DNA from: Nicotiana tabacum
Taxonomy: Eukaryota > Streptophyta > Magnoliopsida > Solanales > Solanaceae
NCBI RefSeq assembly: GCF_000715075.1
Contig: NC_134102.1
Coordinates: 106,652,001 to 106,716,000 of the forward strand
Direction of reading: 5' to 3'
DNA length: 64,000 nucleotides
The first letter of the stretch is position 1, and the number at the start of each line of letters is the position of its first letter. Under the pieces are notes generated by a model that was not told the DNA's origin, did not search any database, and worked only from the letters and a program-made list of their open reading frames with translations. The translations under genes were made by a program, and so were the position numbers. Shown here piece by piece: positions 50,273 through 64,000 of the stretch.

Positions 50273-50696
50273 TTGTGTCATGGGATTGGCAACCAAGAAA
50301 TCTCCTGGAGGTTTAAGGAAGATATCAACAGTGTAGAAGAAAAACAAGATATGAGGCTTGAGGGAAGAGAGCAGCAGAGCAATGGTAGTGTAATTACAAG
50401 ACCAAATCAAAAGACAGTTGCAAGACTAATGCAAAAAGTAACACAAAGCTCTACAGTTGCAAGACCTATGCAAAAACCAACACAAACCTCTACAGTTGCA
50501 AGACCAATGCAAAATGAAGTTTGAATCAAGTAAAAGGAAATTTGAGGAAAGAGTTACAGAGCAAAACAAAGCGAAGAGAAGAGCCGTAATGGTAGACTTT
50601 CATGATATGCCTAAGCCTGCCAAAGATCCTTGTGCGGCTGGGATAAGAGGAGGAAGTTTTGACTTTTGGGAATCTTCTTTCTCCCATTGTCTTTAA
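50273..50696 (+). pseudogene. Weak coding-like fragment with 36-bp tandem units
   Basis: Two overlapping plus frames (50273-50524 and 50457-50696) have coding-like composition (Lys/Glu-rich, then KRRAVMVDFHDMPKPAKDPC). Three tandem 36-bp units at about 50410-50515 encode repeats ending TVARPMQK or similar. A one-base shift between the frames would join them, suggesting a decayed exon. I do not recognise the family. It could be spurious. Confidence 0.3.
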
Positions 50697-52569
50697 CAAT
50701 ATTGTAATTCACTGGACTATTTTACAATTAGTCCTAGGTATATGCCCTTTATATATGTGAACTAATATCAAATCATTGAAATAATAGTTACAATGTCAAA
50801 ATTAGTGTTGTTCAAATGCTTGAAGGATCTATTATTCATTACCTGCTCAGATTATTCAGTTACTAATTAAGGCCAGGATTTCGTTACTGCTTCTACTACT
50901 ACTACTACTACTACTTTACAGACTTTTTTTGTTAGGATTAATGCTTTAAATATATTATTTTTATCTATTAATCTGATTCTTAGTGGATAATTCGGAATTA
51001 TTTATTGTGGTTTATCATCTAAATCTTAGTTTGGTCCTGCTTTCACTTACACTGGTTGCGTAATCAGGATGGGATTTGAATCTGCTAACATACATAGATT
51101 CAAAGGTTCCAGCCCTAAATAGAACAGCTGGGCATACTTCCATAGCACAATATGTGCAAACTTATTTTAGACATACAACACTGTAAAATTCAGGAGTTTG
51201 TAAAAGCTCTATCTGCGGCACAAAAGGTAATTAGCTATTGGAATTACAATTAAATATTAACCTGCGGATGAAGAAATTAATTTGATGGCATATCCCAAGG
51301 TTAAGTTCAGCATCACATTAGAATTGAAGAACATCATATGTCAAGTGTCTCCGGGAGAAATAAAACTAAATTGATTTTCTTACTTGATATGCCGACTAAT
51401 GTCCTGGTTCATCATTTGTTAAATGCTTAAATTCAATATGGAAGGATCCAAAGAATAAACTGATGGCACTGAAATAATTTTCATAATTTGGCAGCATTGT
51501 CCAAGTAGCAATTCCAAAATGAACTTAAGTTGAAGCAAATGAATGAAATCAGGTTTACTGTCTGTACTGCTATTTGTTGCAGGAAAATCAAGAAGAAAAG
51601 AAAATAATCCTTACGTTTGTTTATACTACATCTAACGTAAGGATTCTTATTTTCTTCTTACGGTTGCAGTTGGAGAAGAATTTAAATCCCATCTTACTTT
51701 ATTGGGCAATCATATTAAACATGTCTTGTTTTCAATAATACAAAAAAGGAAAGTTTAATCAAACGAAGAAATAAAAGTACCCAAATACTAAACAAGAGAA
51801 AATAATAACCAGAAGAGAATGTTATATGTTTGATGATAATATAGAAGCAATCACTAGGCAAGGTTCCTTCAGTTGTTGAAATTAAGACTTTTGTTAATTA
51901 GTTAATAGTTATAGCCTAATAATGTCTTAGTTCAAGTTGTGAAAAGATATGCATCAGGCCAGATAAATTTAATTGATTATGTGTATGAATAAGTGAGACT
52001 TGATATTCGCCTGTGATGGATAGAGTTCTTTATAAGTAGAGACCAACCCCTTTCCCTAATTATCCAGAAAAGCAAAATATCCCTAATTTTCAAAGAGAAA
52101 TCCAATTTCCATTGTTTGGCATTATTCAGTTGCTGCAAACTGGCATTGCAGATTAATGGTGTTTCTGCAAACTAGTATTGACGAGGCAGATTTGCCCAAT
52201 AGATGTAGTCACAGAGTTTTCAGAGATCAGACTCAAGGGACCCAAAGAAAAAAGAAACAGTCAAAAGATCCAAATCCCTCTCTAAGGTATTAAGAACTTG
52301 CAACTACTGCTAAGAATTATATGATTAGGATAGAGTTAATTCAACACAACTGACAAACTAAAGTTGTTCACTTCTTTTTGTTTGTAACCATCTTTGCTTT
52401 ACAGAGGGTATTGCTATTTGCTCCTGTTGTTATAGCTGCACTGAGAAATAAATAGCAAAAGGAAGCTGATGGTTGGCATGAAATAATTCAAGTATCTGAT
52501 AGCACGGGAGAAACCAGTTTAACATACAAAAATCAGTTGTTTTAGCTGGTACTTACAAGGATAGAACTG
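50697..52569. other. Intergenic DNA downstream of OCP3
   Basis: No gene is recognisable. A (TAC)n microsatellite of about 25 bp is at 50893-50917 and a strong hairpin is at 51590-51660. The 52300-52569 part probably contains the OCP3 3' untranslated region. Confidence 0.55.
51590..51660. repeat. Hairpin, arms of about 27 bp
   Basis: The left arm 51590-51617 (AAGAAGAAAAG...CCTTACGTT) is nearly the exact inverted complement of 51634-51660 (AACGTAAGGATT...), with a 16-base loop. It could be a small foldback element or a structured RNA. Confidence 0.8.
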
Positions 52570-55500
52570 TTAAGATTTAGACGATGGTTGGTATGGAAGT
52601 CGATGATCAGGAACCCCTTCTTCAGACCGTCTGTCTTCAAACCATTTCAGAACTCTTTTCCGAGGCAGATTTGTCACATGCACGATGCTGCTAATCATGG
52701 CATTCTGCATCACCACAACAGAGAGAGTATAAGGATAACAATGTTCTCTCTTTCATCCTAGGTATAGCACTTAGCAATTGTGTGCAACTACATCACCAAG
52801 CAAACCACATATCCGTTCTCAATCGTACAGTTCGGAGATACCATTATGAGGAGTCACCGGTCGCATAAAAAGTGCAACGTTGGACTGATTTAGCAGTGGC
52901 TATTAGCTCAGACTGATTCTGAATAAATCATCTGTATCCAGCTTATATCAAGTAATCATACCACACAAAGTTGAAGAGAAAAAAGTACCATGTACTAATT
53001 CAGGCAATTGTGAATTGAAAAGAGAAAACCACATCAAATTTTCAGAGCAAAAGAGAAGAACCCTGAGATCCAACTACTTCAAACTAGTCATCTGGTGGCT
53101 GATAATAGTAATACATAACTTCAATTATATATAACAACAACTACGCCTCAGCCCCAAACAAGTTGGGATTTCTTTTTTTTGAATTCAATCACGTGATCCA
53201 AGTATTTTAAATTCCAAGTGATTCCTAATGATAGGGGAACTAGCGTGCATTAAAACTACGAATAAAAGGGCATAAAGGTATTAAGTTGATTGAACACATA
53301 GACAAACCAATAAGAGGTGCCAATTGCAATGGGTTGCCTTTTCTTGGACGTCATTTCTTAGATCGATCGACACAATACTAAAGTTATTACTATCTCAAAT
53401 CTCTTGGGGTTTGGTTTACAGTTTGCACTACCCACTCATTTAACCTTAAATTTAAGGCAATTTCTAATCAACTGCCAATTCAAGGATAGTAGAGCAGAAC
53501 AGATAACCTGAAATAGGTGCGTCTAAATTTTCTCATCACATCCATCCTCATCCTGAACAAACAAGGAAAAGAAAAGAAAATAGATGAACATGAAAACAAC
53601 AAACAAGATAAAAGGGGAAATGCACAGGGAGGACAGATGTGTTGAGATTTGGATATTCGGGAGCAAGAAAGCAGATTCACTTATCCCAGATTAAACTTGG
53701 CCCCCAAACTCCAAGGTCACAAGAGCCACCCCTCAACATTGTTGGCCTCAATCACGAACATTTTACATCCCAGACTAATTGATATTTTTTTGAGAAGGAT
53801 AATTGATATTTCAACAGGATCTTTTTCCATTTTCCCACACCCAAGCCCCATTGTTCAGGTGCAGAGCTATGCAACAATATGCAGAAGCTCTTTATTCAGA
53901 TATGAAATTTTACCAACATAGACTTAAAAGCATCGAACAAAAATAGAGAAGTAATGGGACTCACAGTGGGCCGCTTTGATCGTCTATAAACTTGTTCAAG
54001 GGTTTCTAGTTGGACTTTCTTTATTCTCTTTTGAGCAGACCAACTACTTTGCATCACATGGACTGGCATTTCCACCTTAGCCTCAGGCCTTGCAACATCA
54101 CTTATCTCTATGGGAACAGTCTCCTGGGGTTTGCTTTCAGGCTCTATCATTCTGGGGACAGGTTCATCGGGTAAGGCAGCACTCAGCAACAAAAGGTTTG
54201 GCGGAGGATTGCGAAGTAATTCAAGAACAACAGCTCTATCAAGGCATATCTCAGCAGCAAGATTTTTTATCTGGAAGGAAAAAGTGAATTAGAAGTTATA
54301 GAGTAAGCAGCACTAGAACAACAACAACAACAACAACAAACCCAGTTTGATCTCATATATGAGGTCTGGGGAGGGTAGTGTGTACGCAGACCTTACCCCT
54401 ACCTCATAGAGATAGCGAGGTTGTTTCCGATAGACCCTCGTCTCAAGGAACAATGAAGATAAAGCAAAACTTCCAATTCTCTAGACATATTTTCTTTAAA
54501 TAGGCAGCAGAGGTTAAAAGAAACATTTCCACATTTTTTTGCTCTTCCAATTCTGCTACAGGTTCCAAAACTTCCAGTCTATTCTTATCAATGATATGCT
54601 TTGTTTGCAAGTTAGTATAGTTTTAGCTAATTAACATCAAGAAATGTTGCAAGCTAAAAGTAGATGTCCAGTTAAATGCTAAATAAACAATGGAATCTGA
54701 AGAAGGGAAGTACATAGGGACAGATGAGATTAACAAGGTAAATTTTGCCCAAGCATTTGAATACTTTAGACACATGGATAGATAGCACCAATGTTCTTCG
54801 CACCGTGCTTAAAGCTGGAACATGCAAAGAGCCGAGTGAACCAAAGTGGCCTTAAGGCTCAAGAATAGTGAGTAGCTGTAATGCAATTGCGGTATCAGAA
54901 TTTGAGAAGACTAACATTAAGATGACAACTTACATTTGTCTTACGCCGTCCCCTTCTCAAGGCATATCCCAGTTTCTTAAGTTGCCAATTTTTCAATTTC
55001 ACTGGCAATTCTTCATCTTTATCATCCTCATTATCATCATCTGCTACTACTTCTTCATCTTCATCCTCACTCCCAATTTTCTCATTGGCAATTGAGGCAA
55101 TTTCTCCTAGTAGTTCATCATCCTTCAGTGCCTCCTCCAGTTCACGTTCCAGCTTCGCGAGGTCCTCCTCACTTATATCATCATCGTTCAAAGATAAGTC
55201 ATCATTTTTCAGATCTTCTTCCAGCAGCTGAAAGAGTGCCTCAAAAGCATCATCATCTATATCACCATCTTCCTCAGTATCTTTCCTAGGTGAACTCTAA
55301 CATAGGAAGCAAACAACAAAACCTCAGGTTTAGTAAACAATTGAAAGGCGTGTAATACAAAAGTTCAGGTGTAAAGAAGAGGTTGCTAATGATATGAAAG
55401 TTTATGAGCAAGTCTTCACCAAAAAGCAAAACATAGATATGTTTCTAGCAAACTCCTAGTGAAGGCAAATAGTTTGAATATTCAAGTGAAAGATCTCAAA

Positions 55501-58500
55501 TTGTCAAACCACGTTAAACATTAAGCTTGTCTAAAATGAAAATATTGTTCATCACTTCTTCTCTTGTACATACTAATTAAAACCATAGGCAAATCACGTT
55601 CCACATTCCAGAAAAGATAAGATAGTAATCGGATTGCTATCAAAACGGGTGAAGAAGACAGGGTATCTTGATGGACATTTACATGCACAAGAAGAAGTTC
55701 AAGGGACAGGGTTTACTTTGATGGTTATTCACATGCACCAGGAAAAAATAGCTGCATAAAATCTAAACTTGGAGTAGTGGTCTATAAAACTGCACCCCGT
55801 TAACTGTAAAAGCTACAGAGTTAGTGTTACACGTATGGATCAGCAGATCGCTACTCTATTTGCCTATCATTTACAATCATACGGAAGAAGATGTCCTGCA
55901 CCCGTTATACTAAAAGCAGCAAGCGAGTAGATCAAGTACGTCGAAACAGTTAGGCATGATTACAGAAAGACATCCGGTGGACAAGTAATTTGAGTGGTGC
56001 AACGATTGCCGTTAATGTATAAGGTGCAATTTTGTTTAAGATGTTAAACAAAAATCACGACAATGTATGGTGCTTTCCCAATGCTTGCTTCAACTACATC
56101 AATATGGCACATGAAGCCTTATGCTATTTTTGAGAAGGCACGGGAGAAAATATGTTATTGATATTTGATGAACAATACAATACAAGAGGTCCTTATTTAT
56201 AGCTATACTATACAAGGACATACTACTCTTCTACCAACGTGGGACAATACTACACTATATACATGTTGTAAACTAACACTCCCCCTCAAGCAGGTGCATA
56301 CAAATCATATGTACCGAGCTTGTTACATATATAACCAATACGAGGACCAGTGAGGGACTTGGTGAAAATATCTGCAAGTTGATCATTCGACCTCACAAAC
56401 TTTGTAGCAATCTCTCCTGAAAGTGTCTTTTCTCTGACGAAGTGACAATCAATCTCAATGTGTTTAGTTCTCTCATGGAACACCGGATTTGATGCAATAT
56501 GAAGGGCAGCTTGATTATCGCACACAAGTTCCATCCGACTGATTTCACCAAATTTCAACTCCTTGAGCAATTGTTTGGTCCAGACTAGCTCACATGTTGC
56601 CATAGCCATTGCTCGATATTCTGCTTCTGCACTAGACCGAGCAACTACATTCTGTTTCTTACTCTTCCAGGACACCAAATTTCCTCCTACTAAAACACAA
56701 TATCCAGACGTAGAACGTCTATCAGAAGGTGATCCTGCCCAATCAGCATCTGAGTATCCAATGATCTGCTCATGACCTCGATCCTCAAAGAGTAACCCTT
56801 TGCCTGGAGCCGATTTTATATATCGAATAATGCGGACAACTGCATCCCAATGACTATCACAGGGAGAATTCATAAACTGACTTACAACACTCACAGGATA
56901 AGAAATGTCGGGTCTAGTACCACTTGTATGTCTGATTAACCGTTCCTCTTCCCTCAGGTAAATCTACTGTTGGTTGTCGTTGAGTTTATGCAGTCAAAGT
57001 TGGTCCCGATGGACAGATTGATCGACTTAAGACCCGTCTTGTTGCCAAAGGATATACTCAGATATTTGGGCTCGATTACAGTGATACCTTCTCTCCCGTG
57101 GCTAAAGTGGCTTCAGTCCGCCTTTTTCTATCCATGGCTGCGGTTCGTCATTGGCCCCTCTATCAGCTGGACATTAAAAATGCCTTTCTTCACGGTGATC
57201 TTGAGGATGAGGTTTATATGGAGCAACCACCTGGTTTTGTTGCTCAGGGGAGTCTCGTGGCCTTGTATGTCGCTTGCGTCGGTCACTTTATGGTCTAAAG
57301 CAGTCTCCTCGAGCCTGGTTTGATAAGTTCAGCACGGTTATCCAGGAGTTTGGCATGATTCGTAGTGAAGCTGATCACTCTGTGTTTTATCGGCACTCTG
57401 CTTCAAGTCTCTATATTTATCTGGTAATCTATGTTGATGATATTGTTATTATTGGCAATGATCAGGATGGTATTACCAATCTGAATCAGCATCTCTTCCA
57501 GCACTTCCAAACTAAGGATCTAGGCAGATTGAAGTACTTTCTAGGTATTGAGGTTGCCCAGTCTAGCTCAGGTATTGTTATTTCTCAAAGAAAATATGCT
57601 TTAGAAATTCTTGAGGAGACGGGGATGATAGGTTGCAGACCTGTTGACACTCCGATGGATCCGAATTCTAAACTTATGCCAGGACAGGGGGAGCCGCTTA
57701 GCGATCCTGCAAGCTATAGGTGGCTGGTTGGAAAATTAAATTATCTCACAGTGACTGAATGCGGAATCTGATTCTTGATGGGAGATGAAGGCATCCGATT
57801 AATCAAATAACAAGCTGTGAGAACTGCATCGCCCCAAAAACGCAACGGAACACGAGATTCAATTAGAAGTGTGCGAGCAGTCTCAATAAGGTGCCTATTC
57901 TTTCTCTCAGCAACCCCATTTTGCTAAGGGGTATAAGGACAAGATGTCTGATGAATAATTCCCTGAGAAGTCATAAACTGCTGAAATTGAGAAGATAAAT
58001 ATTCTAAGGCATTATCACTGCGAAAAATGTGAATAGAAACACCAAATTGGTTTTTGATTTCAGCACAGAAACTCTGGAATATAGAAAATAACTCAGAACG
58101 ATCTTTCATTAAGAAAAGCCAAGTACATCTTGAATAATCATCAATGAAACTGACAAAATAACGAAATCCCAAGGATGAACTGACTCTACTAAGACCCCAT
58201 ATATCAGAATGAACTAAGGAGAAGATAGACTCTGCATGACTCTCAACACTACGCGAAAAAGAGGCTCGGGTATGTTTCCCAAGTTGACACGACTCACAAT
58301 CTAATGTAGACAAACTAGATAAACTAGGCACCATCTTCTGAAGTTTGGATAAACTCGGATGTCCTAAACGTCTGTGGATTAGATCTGGAGGATCTGTAAC
58401 TAGACAGATTTTGGAAGGACTGAGTGAGTTAAGGTAGTAAAGGCCTTCTGATTCACGTCTTGTACCAATTGTCTGTCCCGTACTGCGGTCCTGCATAATA

Positions 58501-61178
58501 AAAGAATCGTCAATAAAATATATACCACAATGGAGGGCACGAGTCAAACGACTAACAGATGCAAGACTAAAAGGACAGTCAGGGACATAAAGAACGGAAT
58601 CTAGGGTGATAGAAGACAAGGGATTAGCTTGTCCAACTCCTTTTGCCTTAGTTTGACATCCATTGGCTAAAGTAACAGTGGGAAGAGACTGTGAATATAC
58701 AATATTTGACAAAAGTGATATATTACCAGAGATGTGATCAGAAGCGCCGGAGTCCATGACCCATGAGCCAAGAGTGCTAGACTGGGAAACACAAGCAAAA
58801 GAATTACCAGAAACAGAAGTATGGAGATGTCTGCTTACTTGCTCGATACTGAAGGAGCTCATTATATTCTTCTTTAGATAAAGAAAATCCTTGGTTACCT
58901 GGAGTCTCTGTCTGAGCAATGTAAGCACTTTTGGGTGGACGACCATGTAAGAAATAGCACATTTCACGAGTGTGTCCATGTTTGTGACAATAAGAACACT
59001 TGGGTCTAGATCTTCCAAAACGACCTCCTCCTCGTCTATGCTCCATAGTTTGAGATGCCCGAACATCCATTGTCTGGGATGCAAGAACAGATGAATCAAG
59101 TATCTGTGATGAGATCACTGGTAGACTTGGTGCTGCAGCAAGGCGGAGTAATCGAGAGAATAATTCATCAACTGTCGGGACAGACGGACTATCCAAAATC
59201 TGGTCGCGTACTGAATCAAGATCATTAGGAAGTCCAGCGAGGGTAAGAACGAAAAACATCTTTTGTCGCTGCTCTTGTTGTTTTTTCACACTAGCAGAAA
59301 CTGGCATCAACTTCTCAAATTCCTCCATGACTGCCTGTACTTGACCCAAGTAAGTAGACATATCCAATTCCTGCTTCTTTAAGTTTGCCATCCGTGATAT
59401 CACATCATAGAAGCGAGATATGTCATTAGTGTATAAGGTACGTGCCTTTGCCCAAACCAAATAACATGTCAACAAGGACATCAACTTGGAATCAATAGAT
59501 CGCCACAAGATGCTACATAACTGAGCATCGATTTTTGCCCAAAGTGCTATTGCCTTTTCATCTCCATTGCTAGACTGTTTGATTAGATGATCTTGAACAC
59601 CTTGACCTCTACACCATAACTCGACAGATGAAGCCCAAGCTAAGTAGTTTGAACCTCCCATTAAAGGTTCCGAGGTAATAATAGTACTAGAGCTTCCAGA
59701 ACTCATGTTTCTAGACCCAAAAGCATCAAATCCCAAAGACATTGTTGCAAATTATTACCAAATAGGAGAAAGAATCAACTGTAATCCACTAAAACAGTGT
59801 ACGGAAACACAGACACAGAATACTGAAAAACTGTAGCTGCCGGAATCTACTGTAGCTGTCGGAATAGTACTGTAGCTTTCGGAATAGTACTGTAGCTGCC
59901 GGAAAAAACTCAAAGTTGTCAGAATGAAATGAAAACAGTAGGGGTAGGATCAGAATTACCAGGCGACCCAACTGTTCTGAAGGAAGATTTTCAAAAAATG
60001 GCCGGAAGTGGTCGTACGCGCCGGCACGTGAGCTCACGCGCGTGAGCTTCTGGTGGCGCGTGGAGGCGCGTGAGGAGGCTGTTGCCGGAGTTTTTCACTG
60101 GGGTTTGGTCGCCGGACAGTGACGACTCTTGTGGTAGTGTTGGATTTTGCACAACACTGACAGAAATGAAGCAGATAGAAAACAGCCTTAAAAAATACTG
60201 ATTTCTCTTTCCCGGAATCGCTGGAATTTATGCACAGCGATAAGTCTCTCACAATTGCTCTGATACCATGTGAGAAGGCACGGGAGAAAATATGTTATTG
60301 ATATTTGATGAACAATACAATACAAAAGGTCCTTATTTATAGTTATACTATACAAGGACATACTACTCTTCTACCCTTTTTAAATTCCTTTAACAATCAT
60401 ATAAAATCAAAATTGCTCGTGCCTAGACCCCCCCCCCCCCCCGAAAGGGGGAGGAACCATCAATCATAGGGGAAAGGTAGCATATAAGCTACAGGTTCGG
60501 CAAAACACAGTAGCTTTTGGCACGAACCCTATATATGTGTTAAAAGATCTACCGAACATGTGCAAATATTAAATTTCGAACCCAGTAACTCAAATAGTTA
60601 GTGGATTTAGTGGCATTTCGAACCCATCAACTTTTAATCCTCACTCCGCCTTTGATCAATCATCCTTAGCATATGTTAGCTAAGCATAACATAGTTACAC
60701 ATGCAAGCACATTAAAGTCTACAATTATTCAACAGACGAAAGTAAACGATAAATTCATAAACAGCAATCCTATATCAGAAAACACAAGAAAATTGCTCAG
60801 TGGGAATAGGAGTAACATTCATATGTGAATCAAAATTCTAAGAACTCAATATAAGGAAACAAAGAGCTAATATTTTCTCAACAAAGACCCAATTTTTAAT
60901 TTGCAAAACTCGAGAAAAATGCATAGTAGATAAAATTGGCCATTTACAAAAGTAGTACATACCTTTTTCTTTTTCTTGGAAGAAGTGATAGCAGAATTGG
61001 CGCTGTTGCTTCGACGGCGGGAGAAAGTGAGAACGGAGGAAGAGGGACGAGAGGACGAAGAGTGAAGTGGCAAAACAACGTTTGTTCTGCTTCTGGGCTG
61101 ACCCGCAAGGAGATGATGATCGTTGGCTGAACAGCGGATTGTAATGGAAATGCGAAGAGTGGTGGAAGCAGAGGCCAT
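52570..61178 (-). CDS. OCP3: OCP3-like homeodomain regulator (4 exons, 339 aa)
   Basis: Coding exons on the minus strand are 61178-60963, 55296-54934, 54270-53965 and 52704-52570 (216+363+306+135 nt), all in phase 0 with GT/AG introns, giving 339 residues. In Arabidopsis OCP3 is a homeodomain protein affecting jasmonate-linked defence and drought response, and has also been linked to chloroplast RNA editing. Residues 1-72 are Ser/Arg-rich with one acidic residue (D20) and end KKKKK, which fits a transit peptide. Residues 73-193 are very acidic ([11 protein letters not shown]) with coiled-coil potential. Residues 277-322 are an atypical homeodomain ([19 protein letters not shown], then [16 protein letters not shown]). 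Close length match to Arabidopsis OCP3 supports the model. I cannot exclude a small extra exon in the 5.7-kb intron 1. Confidence 0.9.
53136..53172 (-). mobile_element. SINE 3' end fragment in OCP3 intron 3
   Basis: On the minus strand it reads CCCAACTTGTTTGGGGC, then TGAGGCGTAGTTGTTGTT, matching the same 3' end type as 33766-33815. Confidence 0.6.
54315..54455 (-). mobile_element. TS-type SINE fragment in OCP3 intron 2
   Basis: On the minus strand it reads GTCTATCGGAAACAACCTC, then GGTAGGGGTAAGGTCTGCG, ACACTACCCTCCCCAGACC and ends in (TTG)n. This is the pattern of the tobacco TS SINE family. The upstream tRNA-derived head is not evident. Confidence 0.7.
56131..56278 (-). repeat. 3' LTR of the intronic copia element (148 bp)
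   Basis: Shares 56131-56237 almost perfectly with 60271-60377. The left copy then continues for about 40 bp to the AACA end, which the right copy lacks. It starts after ATTTT at 56126-56130. Confidence 0.88.
56286..56945 (-). pseudogene. Copia RNase H, minus orientation
   Basis: A long minus frame (56894-56286, continuing upstream to about 56945) has [77 protein letters not shown] and ADIFTKSL, the standard copia RNase H set. It ends near the purine tract. Confidence 0.9.
56950..57757 (+). pseudogene. Copia RT segment, inverted
   Basis: Plus frames carry [20 protein letters not shown], the palm segment [35 protein letters not shown], the catalytic [24 protein letters not shown] and end [13 protein letters not shown] deletion and frameshift near 57250-57290 break the frame. 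Its end would normally lead directly into the RNase H at 56945, but here that partner is on the opposite strand. Confidence 0.9.
57758..59742 (-). pseudogene. Copia gag, protease and integrase
   Basis: Gag starts at 59742 ([12 protein letters not shown]) and reaches a CCHC knuckle ([14 protein letters not shown]). A frame change near 58870 leads to the protease ([13 protein letters not shown]), the integrase HHCC finger ([12 protein letters not shown]...CESCQLGKH), and the core ([29 protein letters not shown]). After a stop at about 57925 the integrase C-terminal part continues ([19 protein letters not shown]) to about 57757, where the inversion junction lies. Confidence 0.88.
60271..60377 (-). 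repeat. 5' LTR of the intronic copia element, truncated
   Basis: 107 bp matching 56131-56237. The sequence after TCTACC is unrelated to the left LTR, so the outer ~40 bp and the target duplication are lost. Confidence 0.85.
60428..60442. repeat. Poly-C run
   Basis: Fifteen consecutive C residues in OCP3 intron 1, followed by a G-rich run, GAAAGGGGGAGG. Confidence 0.9.
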
Positions 61179-61228
61179 TCTCTACTTTCTGAAAAGCTCC
61201 GAGGCTTATCTGTATTCTGTTTGAAGGG

Positions 61229-63269
<2,041 letters not shown>

Positions 63270-63515
63270 CTTCTGGTCCATAATAAGTAATTTTTTTATT
63301 ATTTTCACACATATTAAGAAATTTATCTTTTAATATTAATTAACATTAAAATTGACCATATTAACTTTTACTATCTCTTCACATAAACACACCTAACACT
63401 TTTTACTCCAAGGGCAATGTAGGAAAAAAAATATTCATTCTTGAAATCTCAAAAAATTACTTATTTTGGACCATAAAAAAAAGCCAAAAAATTACTTATT
63501 ATGGACCGGAAGGAG
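63270..63515. mobile_element. Stowaway MITE
   Basis: The left end CTTCTGGTCCATAATAAG and the right-end complement CTCCTTCCGGTCCATAATAAG form terminal inverted repeats of about 28 bp, flanked by TA on both sides (63268-63269, 63516-63517). The body is 246 bp, AT-rich and without ORF. A third inward copy of the TATTTTGGACCATAA motif is near 63461. Confidence 0.85.
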
Positions 63516-64000
63516 TAGTGACTAAAATATAAAAATTAATGCAAGTATGGGATAGACGATGAAAAAATGTGAGAAGAGACATGTCAAAATGGTTAATACA
63601 AATCTTGAAGTTGGTGAAATATTTCGACTCCCGCAGCGTATATTAAAGTTTTAATGGACTTTAAGTATCACCAAATTTGAGTTGGTCCTAATACGATGTA
63701 TCTACTTTATTTGTTTTCAAAGGGGTAATTTACTATTTTGTATTATGTTTTAATTGAAATTATTCAGTTGTATAGGAACTCATGGTCCCAAACCACTTTC
63801 ATTAGGTTTTTTGAATTTTTTTTAAAGAAGTTTCAACTTTGAAAAAAGTGATTTTTATCACTTTTTCAAGTAAAAAAATATTTTTTCTTACTAAACTATA
63901 ATATTTTTTACGTGAAATATATGTATAAATATAATTTCAAATTTCAAATACCCCTTTTCAATTTAACTTCGCATTTTTTTTTTTATTATCAAAAATCATA
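63516..64000. other. AT-rich intergenic DNA
   Basis: No feature can be supported. Confidence 0.5.

Larger units (their letters stand above)
56131..60377 (-). mobile_element. Ty1/copia element in OCP3 intron 1, with inverted RT segment
   Basis: The left LTR 56131-56278 is only 148 bp (TGTTAGTTTAC... to ...CCTTCTCA on the minus strand), preceded on its inner side by the purine tract CTTGAGGGGGAG (minus). The right LTR 60271-60377 lacks its outer ~40 bp. The primer-binding site TGGTATCAGAGCA (minus) lies at about 60256-60268. Gag, protease, integrase and RNase H read on the minus strand, but the RT part (about 56950-57757) reads on the plus strand. It sits antisense to nothing: the element is in the same orientation as OCP3. 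Confidence 0.88.

Overview
This is plant nuclear DNA, most likely from a Solanaceae species with a large genome (Nicotiana-like). The evidence is two intron-containing genes whose products match solanaceous HY5 and OCP3, fragments resembling the solanaceous TS-type SINE with TTG-repeat tails, AT-rich intergenic DNA, long (TA)n and (ATT)n microsatellites, and layers of nested LTR retrotransposons. All calls come from reading the sequence. No database search was run, and the species is an inference.

Layout. 1-2547: AT-rich intergenic DNA with microsatellites. 2548-8834: decayed Ty1/copia element on the minus strand, carrying two hAT-type insertions (4786-5593 and 7410-7795). 9028-9416: a foldback element. 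9485-32200: an L1-type LINE fragment (minus strand) that was hit by a Tekay/Del-like Ty3/gypsy element (11517-32028, minus strand, LTRs of about 2.75 kb). That element was itself hit in its integrase region by a non-autonomous relative (15059-24737, plus strand, LTRs of about 2.9 kb, perfect 5-bp target duplication). A truncated third copy of the outer LTR lies at 9747-10838.

33441-36998: HY5, a bZIP light-signalling regulator, on the minus strand in four exons giving a 158-residue protein. 37800-47166: 3' end of a second LINE (plus strand, RNase H-like domain, poly(A) tail). It is split by a Tat/Athila-type solo LTR (37967-39371) and by a CRM/Galadriel-like chromovirus (39973-47080, minus strand). 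47225-49440: a Stowaway MITE and two foldback elements. 49441-52569: mostly featureless, with one weak ORF and a hairpin. 52570-61178: OCP3-like homeodomain gene on the minus strand, four exons, 339 residues. Its 5.7-kb first intron holds a copia element with an internally inverted reverse transcriptase segment. A perfect (ATT)n tract of about 900 bp starts only about 50 bp upstream of its start codon. 62134-64000: intergenic with a second Stowaway MITE.

The most unusual signal is that at least six unrelated mobile elements here carry arrays of short dyad-symmetric words, a different word in each family: GCGATCGC, CGCAAATGCG/CGCAATTGCG, TGCGGCCGCA, GGGCGTACGCCC, TTCAGGAC-N5-GTCCTGAA and CCAGCATAATATGCTGG. 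In the two Tekay-like LTR families the arrays occupy the same relative positions although the words differ, and a second array of GCACG...CGTGC dyads follows further downstream in both. This is presented as an architectural observation without an assigned function.
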